Assembly: GCF_954871325.1 (NCBI RefSeq)
Contig: NC_088775.1
Coordinates: forward strand, 9,215,561-9,279,560
Direction: 5' to 3'
DNA from: Gordionus sp. m RMFG-2023
Lineage: Eukaryota; Nematomorpha; Gordioida; Chordodea; Parachordodidae
DNA length: 64,000 nt
The position numbers and the translations under genes are program-made. Shown one piece after another: positions 1-12,764 of the stretch. Under the pieces are notes generated by a model. The model made no database searches. It had not been told where the DNA came from and saw only the letters and a program-made list of their open reading frames with translations. Numbering within the stretch: position 1 is the stretch's first letter; every line of letters starts with the position of its first letter.

Positions 1-499
1 AAATTCTAATTTTAAAATAAAATTTTGAAAATCATTTTCAAAATAATGCACCAATTTTAAATAAATATATTCTGTAGTTAAAATTCAATAGTTCATATCT
101 AATCAGTGGAAAACTTTCTTAAGGCATCCAATGACAAGATAATACAATTCAGTTAATATAGCTGAAAAAGTAAAGCAGATTTCAAATAATACACATGTAA
201 TAAAACATATATTTGAAATTATTAAGTTATTAGGGCGTAAAAATAGGCCATATAGAGGTTTTGATTAAAATAAAACTTATCAAATTTTGAAGATATAAAT
301 TTAAATCACGGAAATTTCCTAGAGCTTATACGTTACCTATCTAATTATGTTCCAATCCTTGAGTGAATATTTAAATAAGGTCATTCAAAGAAGTGAATAT
401 AGGAAGGAAAAACTTAAACTCTTAGGCAAAATATATTCCAAGGGAGGTGGTTCCTTAATTACATTATTATCGAAGACGACAGTTGGTAAAGTTATTATA

Positions 500-1980
500 T
501 ACGCTTAGGCGAATTAAGGAACAATTAGGAAATAAAAGATTCAGCATACAGAAAGACGGCACTCGGGATATAAGCATATATTCAAGCTACATTTGCTTGC
601 GGTATATTTATAAGGAATAAATTACATAAAAACTTTTTGCAGTTAAATATTAAGTTCTCTCTAACAAGGCTACAATTAAAGAATATAATTGGAGAATCTT
701 TTGATGGTGCAGCTAATATGAGAAGTGAAATTGTGGGCTTCCAAGCTTAAATTAAGCAAAAAGTGCGACACATATGGTAATCTAGAAGTGAAAAATCTAT
801 TTGGATTTCTAAATATGCTTGCGACATTTTTTTAGTGAATATGGAAGTTTGGACGAATGCAAATGTGAATAACCCCTTTATTGGTTCAAAAATATTAAAA
901 AGGCTTCAAAAAATTGGAGAAACTAGATGACGGGCAGGCGAAGCAGTTTTTTGGATGTTTAATGGAAAAGATGCGCTAATATCTACTACAATAAGTGCTT
1001 TACATTATATATATATAATAATAAATTTTGAAACAAAAACGACTTTAGAATCCGAGGCTTTATTAGAAAAGTTATGCAAATTTAAAACTCTCCTAGCGGC
1101 ACGAATATCTTTGAAAATTTTTGAAATAAATGGGCCTCTATCAAGGTATTTACAAACAAAAAACAGACATTTTGACTGCCTGGAATATGGTTGAAGATAT
1201 AAGATTATTTATAAATTCTATAAATTTCCTCTCAATACATATGAAAGCTACAAATATGGCATTATCAATCAATAAAGATTTGGCCGATTTGATAATGACT
1301 GATGACATATGTATGAAAACCGAAATATCGCAGCGTAGAATTAGTCGAAAAAATACGATTTGTTTTGAGGAATGCTTACATGAACGTCCAAATGACTCCC
1401 TTCAAATTTACAAATTTGAAGTGATCGATATATCATCGATCAGATAGTAATTAATCTTATAGATACATTTTCGAAAAATCAACATCTAATAATTAATTCT
1501 AAATATTTCTATCCTAAAGGTTTTGATGAATTTAATAGAGAAGGTATAACTATAGAGAATTTGAAAAGAATCTGTTTGTTAAAAAAGGTAGACATTGATA
1601 AACTATGAGAGGAACTAGCATTCTCTGGAATATATAGCAATCTATTTCTTGGCTTGAAGAATAGTATAGGCAATTTGATTTATCATAGTGATTACAAACC
1701 TGAAAGTAAAAATGAAGGTTTATTCAAGATTCTATGAAAGAGAGTTGCTGGATATCTCTATATGAGACGTTATGCCGATATAATATGCTTACATCTGCAT
1801 ATACCAATTTAAATATAGCATACGAATATCTTGCCACTTTATCTTTTCCACAAGTAAATTGTGAACGAACGTCCAGCAAATTAAAAATAAATAAAAATGA
1901 GGTGCAAATAAATATTGGGCAGGATTATCTAGAAACCTTTTTTAATACTGTCATTATTGGAAGAAATATAATTAAGTGAG
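500..1980 (+). pseudogene. Decayed hAT transposase relict
   Basis: Scattered coding pieces in changing frames resemble the hAT transposase family of animal ZMYM1/DUF4371-type proteins. Near 690-745 a stretch reads GESFDGAANM followed by a GFQA-like motif, the counterpart of the family's second catalytic aspartate block. Bases 955-1200 give a helical segment with a SRYLQTKN motif typical of the middle insertion domain. Bases 1734-1979 give AYEYLATLSFPQVNCERTSS, which matches the C-terminal hAT dimerisation region. Several stops and frame changes separate these pieces, so no complete reading frame remains. I did not find terminal inverted repeats; the 5' end may lie outside the window. It is more decayed than, and different from, the neighbouring hAT at 2346-4878. 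Confidence 0.7.
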
Positions 1981-2345
1981 ATTCTTGATTATTTGCACAA
2001 ATATTCACCATTATTGTGAAAATTTTTAAACTAAACTTGGTGGGCCTTAAGCACAATTTCAGCACAAAAGCTATTTAAAAGTAAAAGTTTAATAATTTTT
2101 TATAATATTAATTTTATATCATTTAGCTATTGCAATCCCATGAACGATAAGTGAAATAGGGTATACATGTAGTTATTCAATCGAATTCTGCTTCTTTTCT
2201 GTTTTGGAAATTCACGATTTTTATATGTTGGACCAAAATGTAAGTATGTTAAAACCGAAACAGAAGTAAAATTTTAATAGAATTACAATTATTCATATTA
2301 TTAAAATTACTTTATTTTAGCAAGAAAAATTATTTTCGTTTTGTC

Positions 2346-4878
2346 CAGTGACCCCTACAACGGGGGGGGGGGGGGGTCCGAAGCAACTGCTTCTATAAAT
2401 TTCTATGGGGGTACTTTTTTTTTTTTAATTTTTTTAATTTTTTATTTTCAAATTTTTTTAAAAAAATTTTTTTATTTTATTATTTTAAAAATTTTTATGG
2501 TCGATGTTTAGCAAATTAGTTTGTTATCCGATATTTCTTATCATAAAATTATTTTTCCACTTTCAAGATTTGGCGCAAAATTAAAATTTTATCAAAGGGA
2601 ATAGTAAAAATTTAAATATTAAATCTTATATATAATCATTTATATTTTTTAGATCATTGTCAAAATATGTCCAAAAATATTAACCAAAAAAATATAAATG
2701 CTTATCCCGCAATCAAGCCTTCTGGGGGAACAGGCAACAAGATGGCAATATGATGAGCCTTATTAAACTTATTGCAGATTCTGAGCCTGTTCTTAAAATG
2801 TATATACAAGATAATGAAGAAAGAAGAAGTGAGAAAAAAATTAAGGGATTAAAATCTAAATTATATTCAAATCTGCTATCATATCATATAATAACATAAA
2901 TATTCTTATTGAAACCATGAAAAATATGGTTATAAAAAAAATTCAAAAGGAGATTGAATTCAACAGGTGCTATTCAATTATAGTTGATGGCACATATGTT
3001 GTATCGAAATCAAAAGCAATAGCTTTGATAGTGAGATATGTTGAAAATAGCGAGACACCTAAGCCCGTTGAAAGGCTGATAGACATTTATTGTACGGGAA
3101 ATACAACGGGCCTCGATATTAAAAAGAATATAATATCCAAGCTTGGCTCCATGAATCTACCCCTCGAATTCCTAGTGGGGCAAAGCTATGATGGCGCCTC
3201 AAACATGAGTGGAAGAATTAATGGAGTGCAGGCTTTGATTAGAGCGGAGGCGCCAAAGGCAGCTTTTATTTGGTGCTATTGTCATCGATTAAATTTAATA
3301 GTTGTTCAATTATGCCAATCAGTAAAAGAGCTGCGAAATGTCTTGGGAATATTAGACGAAATTTACGTATATTTTAATGGTGTTAAAAGATATGAAGTAC
3401 TCAAAACATGTCAGAGTGATTTACTGACAAAATCACATAGATTTTTACGCATCACCACTCAGTAATATTATCTTAATTGTTTCGATATATAATGTTTATT
3501 TTATATTTATAGAAGCTGGCTAACATCATATAAGGCGATTGTAATTTTTTTCCTACTTTATGATGCTTTGAGGGCAGCTTTGGCAAATTTAAAGGATTCT
3601 GAAGATCCTGCCACTTCCACTATGGCTAGTGCTATAGTCTATAGAATAGAAAAATTTGATTTTATTTTATCACTATGTGTTTTGGATAAAATATTGTTGA
3701 TAACAAGCTTGGCTTGTACAAAATTGCAAACCATTTCGAAGGATATAGGGTTTGCAATAAATCAAATTCAATTGGTAAAAGATTGCCTGATTAATATGAG
3801 AAGTATAATTTAAATTATTATCTTTTATTATTTTATAATCCTAAAATAGATAATAACACTGAATTTTTGGATGTCTTTTCAAAGGCCCAAGATTTTATGA
3901 AGAAGAGAAATTTATCTTTTGATTTTGAAAGTTCAAGACTTCAAACATTACAATCCAAAAAGGAGAGATATATATATACTTTCATCATTAAATATAATAT
4001 TTTATTTTAGCTTTAAAATCAGTGTGTTTTATGCTGCACTTGTTTTAATTATTATGCAGTTTAGTGAAAGATTTAACGATGAATCGATAAAATTTTTGAG
4101 TCAAACATCATTTTTTACCCCAAAGGGAATGGCGGAAAAGGCAATTGTTAAAGATGATATCAAGGATATCTGTGAATTTTATCAATTAAATACAAATCAA
4201 GTTTTTGAGGAAATGTTGATGTTTAGAAATATTTATAAAATGGCTAAAACGGGGGACGTAATTATTACTCGTGACCTAGAGGTTAAAGAAGATTTGTCAG
4301 ATTCTGAGAATTGTAAATTTATTTAATTAAAATATTTTTACTAATACATTATTTAGCTTCTTCTGATGATGATAATAATTCTGAGATGAATGATTCAGAC
4401 TGGAGAAACTATTCATTTATTTTACCTTATCATCTGCTTATAAATTTTTCTGCTTTCCCAAATTTAACAATATTATATAAATATTTATTAACTATTCCTA
4501 CTACATCATGTACTGCCGAAAGGGTCATGAGTAAAATTAAACTAATTAAAACAAGACTTCGTAGTGTCATGAAAGATCCATTTCTTAATAATTTAACCAT
4601 TTTATCAATAGAAAATAATTTATTTAAACAATTAAATATTGATAAAATTATAAATTCTTTTGCTTTCTCTTCCCCTAATTTATCTAAATTATTAATTTAA
4701 AAATAATATTTTTAAAGCATATATTTTTTACATTATATTTATATTATAATAAATATTGATGCAATAAAAATTATTTTTAAAATTTATTGGTGTCAAAAAA
4801 TAATTTACAATGGGGGGGGGGGGGGTTACTTTAGGGGGGTATTCTGCTTCTATCCCTCAAAAAGTGTAGGGGTCACTG
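2346..4878 (+). mobile_element. hAT DNA transposon, full length with perfect TSD
   Basis: The ends are inverted repeats, CAGTGACCCCTACA at the left and its exact complement at the right. They are flanked by a perfect 8-bp target duplication GTTTTGTC (2338-2345 and 4879-4886). Both features are diagnostic of hAT elements. Just inside each end sits a G run (15 G at 2362-2376, 14 G at 4812-4825). The intact target duplication suggests a fairly recent insertion. A spliced transposase gene fills 2700-4700. Confidence 0.93.
2704..4700 (+). pseudogene. hAT transposase (ZMYM1/DUF4371-like), multi-exon
   Basis: This encodes the transposase of the surrounding hAT, of the animal ZMYM1-like branch that also contains DUF4371 proteins. 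The first block (about 2704-2890) has the SLIKLIADSEPVLKMYI helix. 2917-3465 carries the RNase H-like start (IIVDGTYVVS, catalytic aspartate in VDGT) and GQSYDGASNMSG with the second acidic site, then a CYCHRLNLI motif. 3568-3813 and 3919-4326 are the all-alpha insertion domain. 4386-4700 ends with TIPTTSCTAERVMSKIKL, the hAT C-terminal dimerisation region. Breaks near 3460/3512, 3964/4010 and 4322/4356 look like short GT-AG introns. A frame change near 2895 has no convincing intron, so the copy is probably slightly damaged. No BED zinc finger was seen. Exon limits are approximate. Confidence 0.8.
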
Positions 4879-5596
4879 GTTTTGTCTCACTCCTATGCTC
4901 CAATTTTTCAAATCCAAACCCTTTGAGACAGTAGCGAGATTTAATCAAAATTTATTGATTTAGATGCTGCACAACTATATATTATTATATGATCAATCTC
5001 ATTATCAGCACACCATTGCATTAACAACTAAATACATATTTTACTTCTTTTCTTAAGAATATATTACATTTTAAATTATTATATTCGTTTTTTATTTTGA
5101 TATTATAAAAAATATATCATAGCTTTTGTTTAATTCTTATAAATATTTTATTTGTTAACAATCATGTTTAGAGATGTTGCAATCTCTGATTCTCCACAAT
5201 TTATCATTCCCCATTATTTGCGACAAGCAGACTTCCCTACTATATAAATAAAAAAAAATATAAAACGGAAAAGATTTAGTTAATAATATATTACATGAAA
5301 TAATAAGAATTATATTATAAAAAAAATCCTAATATATAAAAAATATGGGACGATTACTTTAAATTATTGGCTTTTGAGGTTATTAAATGAATGAAATAAT
5401 ATGCATAATAAATGTGAACACAAAAGCGTTTGAAAAGAAGACTATTCGTCTGAAAACCCCAAATATGTTAATTAGTTCAACAAACTCTATTTGAAGATAT
5501 TTTTAAATTTTATGCAATTGTTTATTTAGAAAAATTCTAAAATATCGAAAAGGGAGGTGGCTTTTAAAAATGGCATAAATCACAATTATTAATTGT
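4879..5596. other. Intergenic stretch, no supported gene
   Basis: AT-rich sequence between two transposons. The only protein-like piece is a 27-codon forward frame at 5164-5247 beginning MFRDVAISDSPQF. It has better composition than the surroundings, but I see no splice context or family match, so I do not call it a gene. Confidence 0.5.
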
Positions 5597-7344
5597 CAGG
5601 GGCGTCGCTAGCCTTCAAAATCTCAGGGTGTCAACTAAAATAATTTTTATAGAGGGGGGGGGGGCATTAGCGGGGCTTCGGCAGGGTTTTATATTAATGT
5701 ATTATACTTTTTTAAAATTTGTTAACTCTGAACAATTATTCTGATTTTCATATTTTGTCATTTATTATATTATACATACAAAATAAACTGGCATATAAAA
5801 AATCACATAATGCAATAATATAATTCTTAGCAACTTACATTGACAAAGGTTATCAAACTAGTATAATTCTCTGTAACCATTTTAGACAATGTTTTATAGA
5901 ATGGACTAATAAGGAAAGATTTATAGGCTGCCTAAACCAAATCAACAATTTTTGTAGGAGAGAGTATAAACGACCAATCCAAATCATAAAACTATATGGT
6001 GGTTAGAGCTTCCTCTTACATGACATTATGGAAGCTAGATAAGTAATCGATAAAATTATTGTGAGTTATTGAATTTCTAAAAGATTATTTTCCATTTTAA
6101 ATGATATATAAACGACTACACAGTTGACCATTATTGTTTATCTAAAATATGAAATTATATGCTCTCAGCCGATTAATAAACTTAAATTACATAGCAACAC
6201 AAATAATAGATGCTGGTTAATTTGCAGTAATAGCCATGACAATCACAATGTAAACTAATATCAGAATTTATTATGTTGGATAAATTTATAAAATAAAAAC
6301 ACTAAAAATCCTTGGAAGAAATAATTATGCAAATATATTGAGGCCTGGAGTTATTTACACGGCAATGCCATATTAAAAATAAAATATTTTCTAACTATAA
6401 AATAAGGACCAGAATGATATGATGAAACAATTAAGATTTTATATATTGTCGCACCACCTTGGTATATTATATCCTAAAATAATAGTAGTTTGTAATAATA
6501 TCAAAAATATACTTGTATTAAAAATTAACTCAATACTGTTTTTCGAAAAAAAAAGAGTAGAAAAGATATCAAATTTATTACATCTATTGCAAGATGAATA
6601 ATAAAATGTTAAATTTTAAAAATTATTTATAAATAAATAGATAGTGTTAAATACATAAATGCAATTTGTTATTATATTTATTATCAAAAACATTTATTAG
6701 TAAGATTTATTAAATTTTAACTGTAATATATTATATAACTATCAAATACGTCTATAAAAGTGGCATTATATCTAATATTTTATAAACAACTGTATATAGT
6801 AGAGGATTATAAACTATATGTCTACTTACTTTTTATAAAGAAATCTCTTATACTTATTTGGACCTTGAAAATATTTTTAAGGTATGATAATAAAATTTCA
6901 AAATGATTAGTCATTTTGAACTCGACTAATTACAATATTAAATTTGTTAATTTTTAAATAATATATGATTATATTTATTTAATTAGGGTTAAATAATAAT
7001 TTAAATAATAAAAGTCAATTAAACTTCAACTATTAAAGCTAAATTAATATTTAGTGAGTTATTGATATTATATTTTTAATACAGAATTTGATTGCAAGCT
7101 GATATAGTGAAAATATAATTTATATGTAGTAATCTAATAATTAAAATTATATTCATTTAATAAAAATTTAAATAGTCTTATTAATTTCTTAATAAAATTA
7201 TATCTATATATTATTTAATGGAATTATAAAAGAAATCATTCAGTGGGCACTCAAAAAAATTTATTTTTAGTTCAAGGGGATATTAAGGAACCATTAAAAA
7301 AAATGGCTCGAGCCCCTGCGCCCCCTTCCCTAGCGACGCCACTG
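5597..7344 (+). mobile_element. Non-autonomous hAT-like element, copy A
   Basis: Imperfect terminal inverted repeats: CAGGGGCGTCGCTAG at the left, CTAGCGACGCCACTG at the right. A G run (11 G, 5654-5664) and a GGGGCTTCGGC motif lie just inside the left end. No clean 8-bp duplication remains (ttaattgt against aattgaac). The interior has no long reading frame. About 150 bp near 6690-6840 recurs, inverted, in copies B (25545-26681) and C (about 48885-50151), which defines a dispersed family. Assignment to hAT rests on the CAG...CTG ends. Confidence 0.7.
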
Positions 7345-7713
7345 AATTGAACCCTTTAGATACGTCTTTGCACAATTAGAGTGGGTTACAAATCCATTAT
7401 ATAAAGATTTTAACTTAGTATGCCTCCATCAAACATATCACTTAAATTTAAATATTAGCCGTAGTGTCTTTTTCTCAAGGACTGAGCAATAAAGAACATT
7501 TGATTGGATGAAATATATGAGTTCAACGAATATGTAGAATTAAAGGTTAGAGAGACATGGATAAGTGTTGATTAAAGTTTTGAGAGTTGTGAGATAAAAT
7601 TAAACATTTTTATTAATAATATCAAATTTGACAGGTTACGTGTCAAAAAATTCTGGCCACTATGATGTCAAATTTGACATGCTAACGTTATCTCTTTGGT
7701 TAGTTCATAATAT
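7345..7713. promoter_or_regulatory. Probable displaced 5' flank of MRPL46
   Basis: Before the MULE inserted, this sequence would have lain directly upstream of the MRPL46 start codon, because the MULE target duplication CATAATAT (7706-7713 and 17935-17942) joins the two. It contains a perfect 16-bp palindrome ATGTCAAATTTGACAT at about 7670-7685 and a partial second copy, caaatttgaca, at about 7624-7634. Such a paired palindrome could be a transcription-factor site. That function is inference; the geometry is seen directly. Confidence 0.4.
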
Positions 7714-8050
7714 GGGTGTAACTAAACTGAGAATTAACAGGTAAAATTTATTTATGGCCTATCAATTATATTTTAAAAACTTAAAAAATAAAGGTTTTTA
7801 TTATAAAAATTTAATTTATCCAAAATTAAAATTATTTAAATATATAAATTATAATAGAAAAAATATTGTAGTTTAGAAAATTATAATATGTATAACAGAT
7901 CTATTATATAGAAAATAAAACACCCATAATATTTTATATATCATAAAATAAATTCCGCTAGATGGCGTAAATTATTAAAATTTTAGTTTTTAATTAAAAA
8001 TAATATGAATTATAGGAGCATAATTCTTCGCTCTGGATTAATTGATTTGG
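7714..8050 (+). repeat. MULE left terminal inverted repeat, unique part
   Basis: Inverted partner of about 17570-17934, with shared landmarks such as the CCGCTAGATGGCG motif, the ATAGGAGCATAATTCT block and the terminal CTGAGAATT. The two arms differ at scattered positions and by small indels. Confidence 0.85.
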
Positions 8051-8059
8051 TACCGACTT

Positions 8060-8725
8060 ATATAAACATAAAATGAAAAAATTTTTAAGATCCCATCATT
8101 ATTTTTGGAGTTATGATGTGGATTCTCAGTTTAGTCAATTTTTTAATTTTTTTTTAGATTTTTGGGATTTTAAAAATATTTTATTTTTTTTGACTCATTT
8201 GGTGTAAACTAACTTATATTAATATAAAATGAAAAAATTTTTAAGTTTCCATCATTATTTTTGGAGTTATGATGTGGATTCTCAGTTTAGTCAATTTTTT
8301 AATTTTTTTTTAGATTTTTGGGATTTTAAAAATATTTTATTTTTTTTGACTCATTTGGTGTAAACTAACTTATATTAACATAAAATGAAAAAAATTTTAA
8401 GTTTCCATCATTATTTTTGGAGTTATGATGTGGATTCTCAGTTTAGTCATTTTTTTAGATTTTTGGGATTTTAAAAATATTTTATTTTTTTGACTCATTT
8501 GGTGTAAACTAACTTATATTAACATAAAATGAAAAAAATTTTAAGTTTCCATCATTATTTTTGGAGTTATGATGTGGATTCTCAGTTTAGTCAATTTTTT
8601 TTTAGATTTTTGGGATTTTAAAAATATTTTATTTTTTTGACTCATTTGGTGTAAACTAACTTATATTAACATAAAATGAAAAAAATTTTAAGTTTCCATC
8701 ATTATTTTTGGAGTTATGACATGTG
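8060..8725 (+). repeat. MULE left satellite array, about 4.5 copies
   Basis: Tandem units of 143-157 bp, marked by TTTGGTGTAAACTAACTTAT, CATCATTATTTTTGGAG and GTGGATTCTCAGTTTAGTC. Units begin near 8191, 8348, 8491 and 8638. Length differences come from loss of part of the T-rich segment. The same unit in reverse orientation makes up the right array. Confidence 0.95.
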
Positions 8726-8754
8726 TAAAACTAGTTTACTTCAATTAAAATTTA

Positions 8755-8859
8755 GGGGCCCTTAAAAGGGCCGTTGGGTATTCGTTGGTCTTAAAAAAGA
8801 CCTTTGGGTATTCGTTGGTCTTAAAAAAGACCGTTGGGTATTTATGTCTTAAAAAAGAC
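8755..8859 (+). repeat. 30-bp hairpin repeats, left arm
   Basis: About 3.5 units of 30 bp. Each contains a self-complementary segment GGTCTTAAAAAAGACC followed by GTTGGGTATTCGTT. The first unit has a different but still self-complementary stem, GGGCCCTTAAAAGGGCC, so the stem is kept while its bases change. It sits exactly at the inner edge of the satellite array and is mirrored at 14446-14652. Confidence 0.9.
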
Positions 8860-9159
8860 GTTTTTTATAAATATAGATTTAATAGTAAATATCATTCTTT
8901 AAACCAATTAAAAATAGCAATATTCCTCAAATCTTATTATATATAATTTTATAAAGAAAAATAAATGGAAACTCATTATAAAGTTTCATAAGAAGATAAG
9001 AGCACATAATTAAACTTACAAATATTAAATTTATAAAAGCCAAGAGGATCGGTAATTGTTAAAAATATATAAATTATTTTTTTAAAATATAGATTATTTA
9101 GTTAATTATTATATATATTAAATGTTGGAAATTAAATATTTCTCATAAAAACAAATAAA

Positions 9160-12100
9160 TTATGGCCTTATTGTTTTCGTTCTTTCCGCTTTGGCTCTTT
9201 TGGCTTGATTAGGTTTTTTTGATCTTAAAGGTTTCACTATAGCTAATTGACCACATGTTGATGTAATTAGTTTTCCATTACTATAATATTTTCAACAGAA
9301 TTGCCTTATGTTCAGCATCTGTCATCTCAGCCCAGCTCTGATGCATGGATGATATATCTAATGCCTTTGTTAGATAATAAGGGCCCAACCCACATATGGC
9401 TCTCTCGAAGTCTTTTTCCTGTATTAAAATTATATCATTTATTTTATTTATCATTATATGTAAAGGAGTTTTTTTCCAATCAAATTTTGTTTTTAATACA
9501 TGATTTATACTTTCATAATTATTGTTGGTGTAGGGTGTTAAAATTATTTTATTTTTTAAAGGTAAATATACCATATTATATAATTTATCTATCAAATGAT
9601 TATCTAAATATTTTACAAATTTTGTATAATTTTTATTTAAGCAAAATTTTTTTAAATTATCTGTATTTTTTTTAAAGATTTCATCGGTTAATGAATATAT
9701 TATTCCATCTTTATTGAAAATAAAATTTATAATTATGTTTCTAATTTTTATTTCAACTCCTTCGTTATTAGTTAAAAAATGAATTACATTTTCTTTAATG
9801 TGTTTAGTACATAAAAGATGGGTTGAATTTATAAAATTTCTACGCAAGGCCGATACCATCCCCAATTCTCCGTCACTCCCAAAAATTAAATTATTTAAGG
9901 GTATACGATTTTTTTTAAAAATTGATTCAAGGTGAGAGAAAAAATTATTAAATGTTTGATAATCCGAATTACCGTGTAAAAATATAGGTCCTAAGAAAAT
10001 TGGATGATCGTGTAAACGGTGAGTTTTTATACATTTATGTTTAAAAACGATGCATGTTACAAACAATTCTCCTAAATTATAAGTTTTATCTATACTTATA
10101 ATGCTAGGATTATTATTTGAGCAGATATATTTAATGTTATCTATCTGGAGGGGAGTATATAAAATAAGAGATATTACTTTATCGGGGCTGATATCAACCT
10201 TTTGTACCAATGGGTATTTATACATGTTTTTTAAAATATCAAGAGCTTGATCAGCAAAATTAGACAAGTATCCTGATTCATTTTTGCTTAAAAGATATAT
10301 TTAATATTAGCTATTTGTTTTACATTTCGAGGTCCTATTATATCAAGATCTTCAATTAGTAATTCTTGGTAGATATTACTAGGTGTTTGGTACTTTACTT
10401 TATTAGCAATTGTTTTGTAAACGCAACGCGGTGTGCGTGAATATATAGATTGAGATATTTTCTTATTGCCATGAGCTATTTTACCAGGATACTCACCTAA
10501 ATATTCGGCAATAAAAATATCTTGTAATTGGTTAACTGATGAAGACATATTAACCAAATAAGAAATCCTTCTCTTATATTTTTCACTATTTCTTAACGCA
10601 CTTAGTAACGATGAAGAATTACCATATCGTCAATATTTGGCTGAGGCTCAAGTAATTCTAAATTTTTATTATTTTTAATTTGTTTTTTTTTAAAAAATAA
10701 ATTATTTTTATGAATATATGGGCCAAAAAAATCAAAATTTTTGAAACAGTATATTGAATGATTCGATCCTCTTGGCTTTCCAGTCCAGGCTCCGCAATCA
10801 TCCTCAAAGACTGATTTTTCGCCAACATTTTTTAATATATTAAATTGATTATTAATTACAAAAACTTTATTATTTTTTACCCCAGTAGGTATTAAATTTA
10901 ATACTTTTATAGGATGCAAGAATAAAGACATTAATTCATCAGTAGTTAAATATTTACCAAAATTATTAAAACCTTCCCTTGCCATAGAACCTTCTTGAAT
11001 AGTGGTAGCTTTAATGTCTAAAGCTATTTTAGAAGAATAAAGTGCTATAGATGTCGAAGGCTGATTGGACGGAGAAAGGGGTATATATAAATATTCGTCA
11101 GAATTTTTAGATTGGGCTTCGATTGGATTTTTTAACTCTTCATATACAAAATTAGTAGGTGAAAATACACTAGACGGAGAAGATGTTCTAGAAAGAGGAA
11201 ATACTCTAGATGGAGAAGATTTTCTAGAAAAAGAAATTACTCTAGATGGAGATGGTGTTCCAGAAAGAGAAATTACTTTAGATGGAGAGGGTGTTCTAGA
11301 AAGAGGAAATTCTCTAGAGGGAGAGGGTGTTCTAGAAAGAGGAAACTCTCTAAAGGGAGAAGGTGTTCTAGACAGAGAAATTGCTCTAGAGGGAGAAGGT
11401 GTTCTAGAAAGATAAATTTCTCTAGATGGCGAAGATTTTCTAGAAAAAGAAATTACTCTAGATGGAGAGGGTGTTCTAGAAAGAGGAAATTCTCTAGAGG
11501 GAGAAGGTGTTCTAGACAGAGGACTTGTTTTAAAGGGAGAAGGTGTTCTAGACAGAGAAATTGCTCTAGAGGGAGAAGATTTTCTAGAAAAAGAAATTGC
11601 TCTAGATGGCGAAGATTTTCTAGAAAAAGAAATTACTCTAGATGGAGAGGGTGTTCTAGAAAGACGAAATGCTCTAGAGGGAGATTTGTTTTTATTTTCT
11701 AGTTTATAAATATGATTTGAAGGTGGAGAATGTGAAAGTGTTAAAGAATGACGTGTTCTAGAAGAGGATAGATTTATAGATTTTACTGGACTTTCCAAAT
11801 CTATATATTCAAATTTGGATGATGATGTTTTCTTTTGTAAATAACAAAAATGATTTGGAAAAAAGGCTGCTAAATTATTAGGGTATATCATGCATGTCCA
11901 CATGATATTAATATCAGTCTTCGAAGATGGTTTAACATCATGTCCTTTTATAAATTTGGTGTATGGACTATATCCTATCCCAACACCTGGGGGGCAATAA
12001 GACATGAAAGGTAGTTTTAAAGCTGCACTCGTTGCATAAAGATGCAAGAGCTGGGAAAATCCATTTATATTTAGAACATCACGCAAAATTTTTGCATAAT

Positions 12101-12659
12101 TGCCAGATATAATTTGCTCTTCAATAATAGTCTTATTATTATTATAAAATTTTGAATTTATATCATAAATTTTTTTATTTATTATGATTTCAATGGCTGT
12201 TAGAAGACGAATATATAAATGTTCATCTTCGTGTCCATAAAGAGCTAAAGGCATTGAGCGATAGAAACAGTTACCATCGCCAATGGCTAATCTCGGGGAG
12301 TAATTATTTAAAATTTGGGGTTGAAAATTTTTTATTATTTTAGATGAAATAATGTCTTCCTTACCTATTAAATTGTTTTTTAAATATTTATCAGAAACTT
12401 TATAATGAATTTCTAAAAATCTAAGCTCATTTAATGCGTTTTTGATATTGCTATTCTTAATTAGCCTAGGTAAAGCATCATCAATTAAATAACACAATGA
12501 ACATATATAATTATCATTAGAATCTGACCAATCTTTCATCATCTTTGAAGTTAATTTCGGGATGCATTTAGCATGAATCCATCTCCGACAAAAATCGCAA
12601 AAAATCCCAGATTGGTCCATTCCTACAATCACATTGCAACTATTACACATATCTGACAT
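9160..12659 (-). pseudogene. MULE transposase: PHD finger + OTU + SPSR repeats + DDE
   Basis: Read on the minus strand, three main blocks follow one another (12659-10602, about 10630-10288, 10267-9281) plus a basic tail to 9160. Residues 5-56 of the first block form a C4HC3 PHD finger (C5, C8, C21, C24, H29, C32, C53, C56). Residues about 120-275 are an OTU cysteine-protease domain with GDGNCFYRS (D128, C131) and a candidate catalytic His in FPNHF (H270). Residues about 290-490 are 13-aa SPSR-type repeats. A conserved linker (GAWTGKPRGS, then VILHR, then YLGEYPG) leads to a MULE DDE domain with SIDKTYNLG, FGSDGE and NNNYESINH as the acidic triad (D60, D132, E252 of the last block) and LLCTKH. 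Three single-base-type frame changes, near 10605, 10275 and 9285, break what I infer was one protein of about 1,150 aa. Fusions of OTU and MULE domains occur in other invertebrate elements as far as I recall. Confidence 0.85.
11160..11680 (-). repeat. 39-bp coding minisatellite (SPSR repeats)
   Basis: About 13 tandem units of 39 bp within the transposase gene, each encoding a version of SFSRKSSPSRAI. The units mix RKSSPSR and RTPSPSR variants and often carry a TCTAGA hexamer. The product is rich in Ser, Arg and Pro, like RS domains of splicing factors. A long reading frame on the opposite strand (11065-11415) is only a shadow of this repeat. Confidence 0.9.
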
Positions 12660-12764
12660 GGATAATAACTAATATAAATTGTGCAGAATTATAAATATAA
12701 ATATTTATTAAATTTAAATTGTATAATTTTATTTTTTTAAGGCGACAAAGATTTTAGCTTGATA

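Noticed and set aside
5164-5247. 27-codon frame MFRDVAISDSPQF...
   Set aside because: Protein-like composition but too short, no splice signals that join it to anything, no family match.
11065-11415. Long plus-strand open frame rich in Gly-Glu-Leu repeats
   Set aside because: It is the antisense translation of the 39-bp minisatellite in the minus-strand transposase gene.
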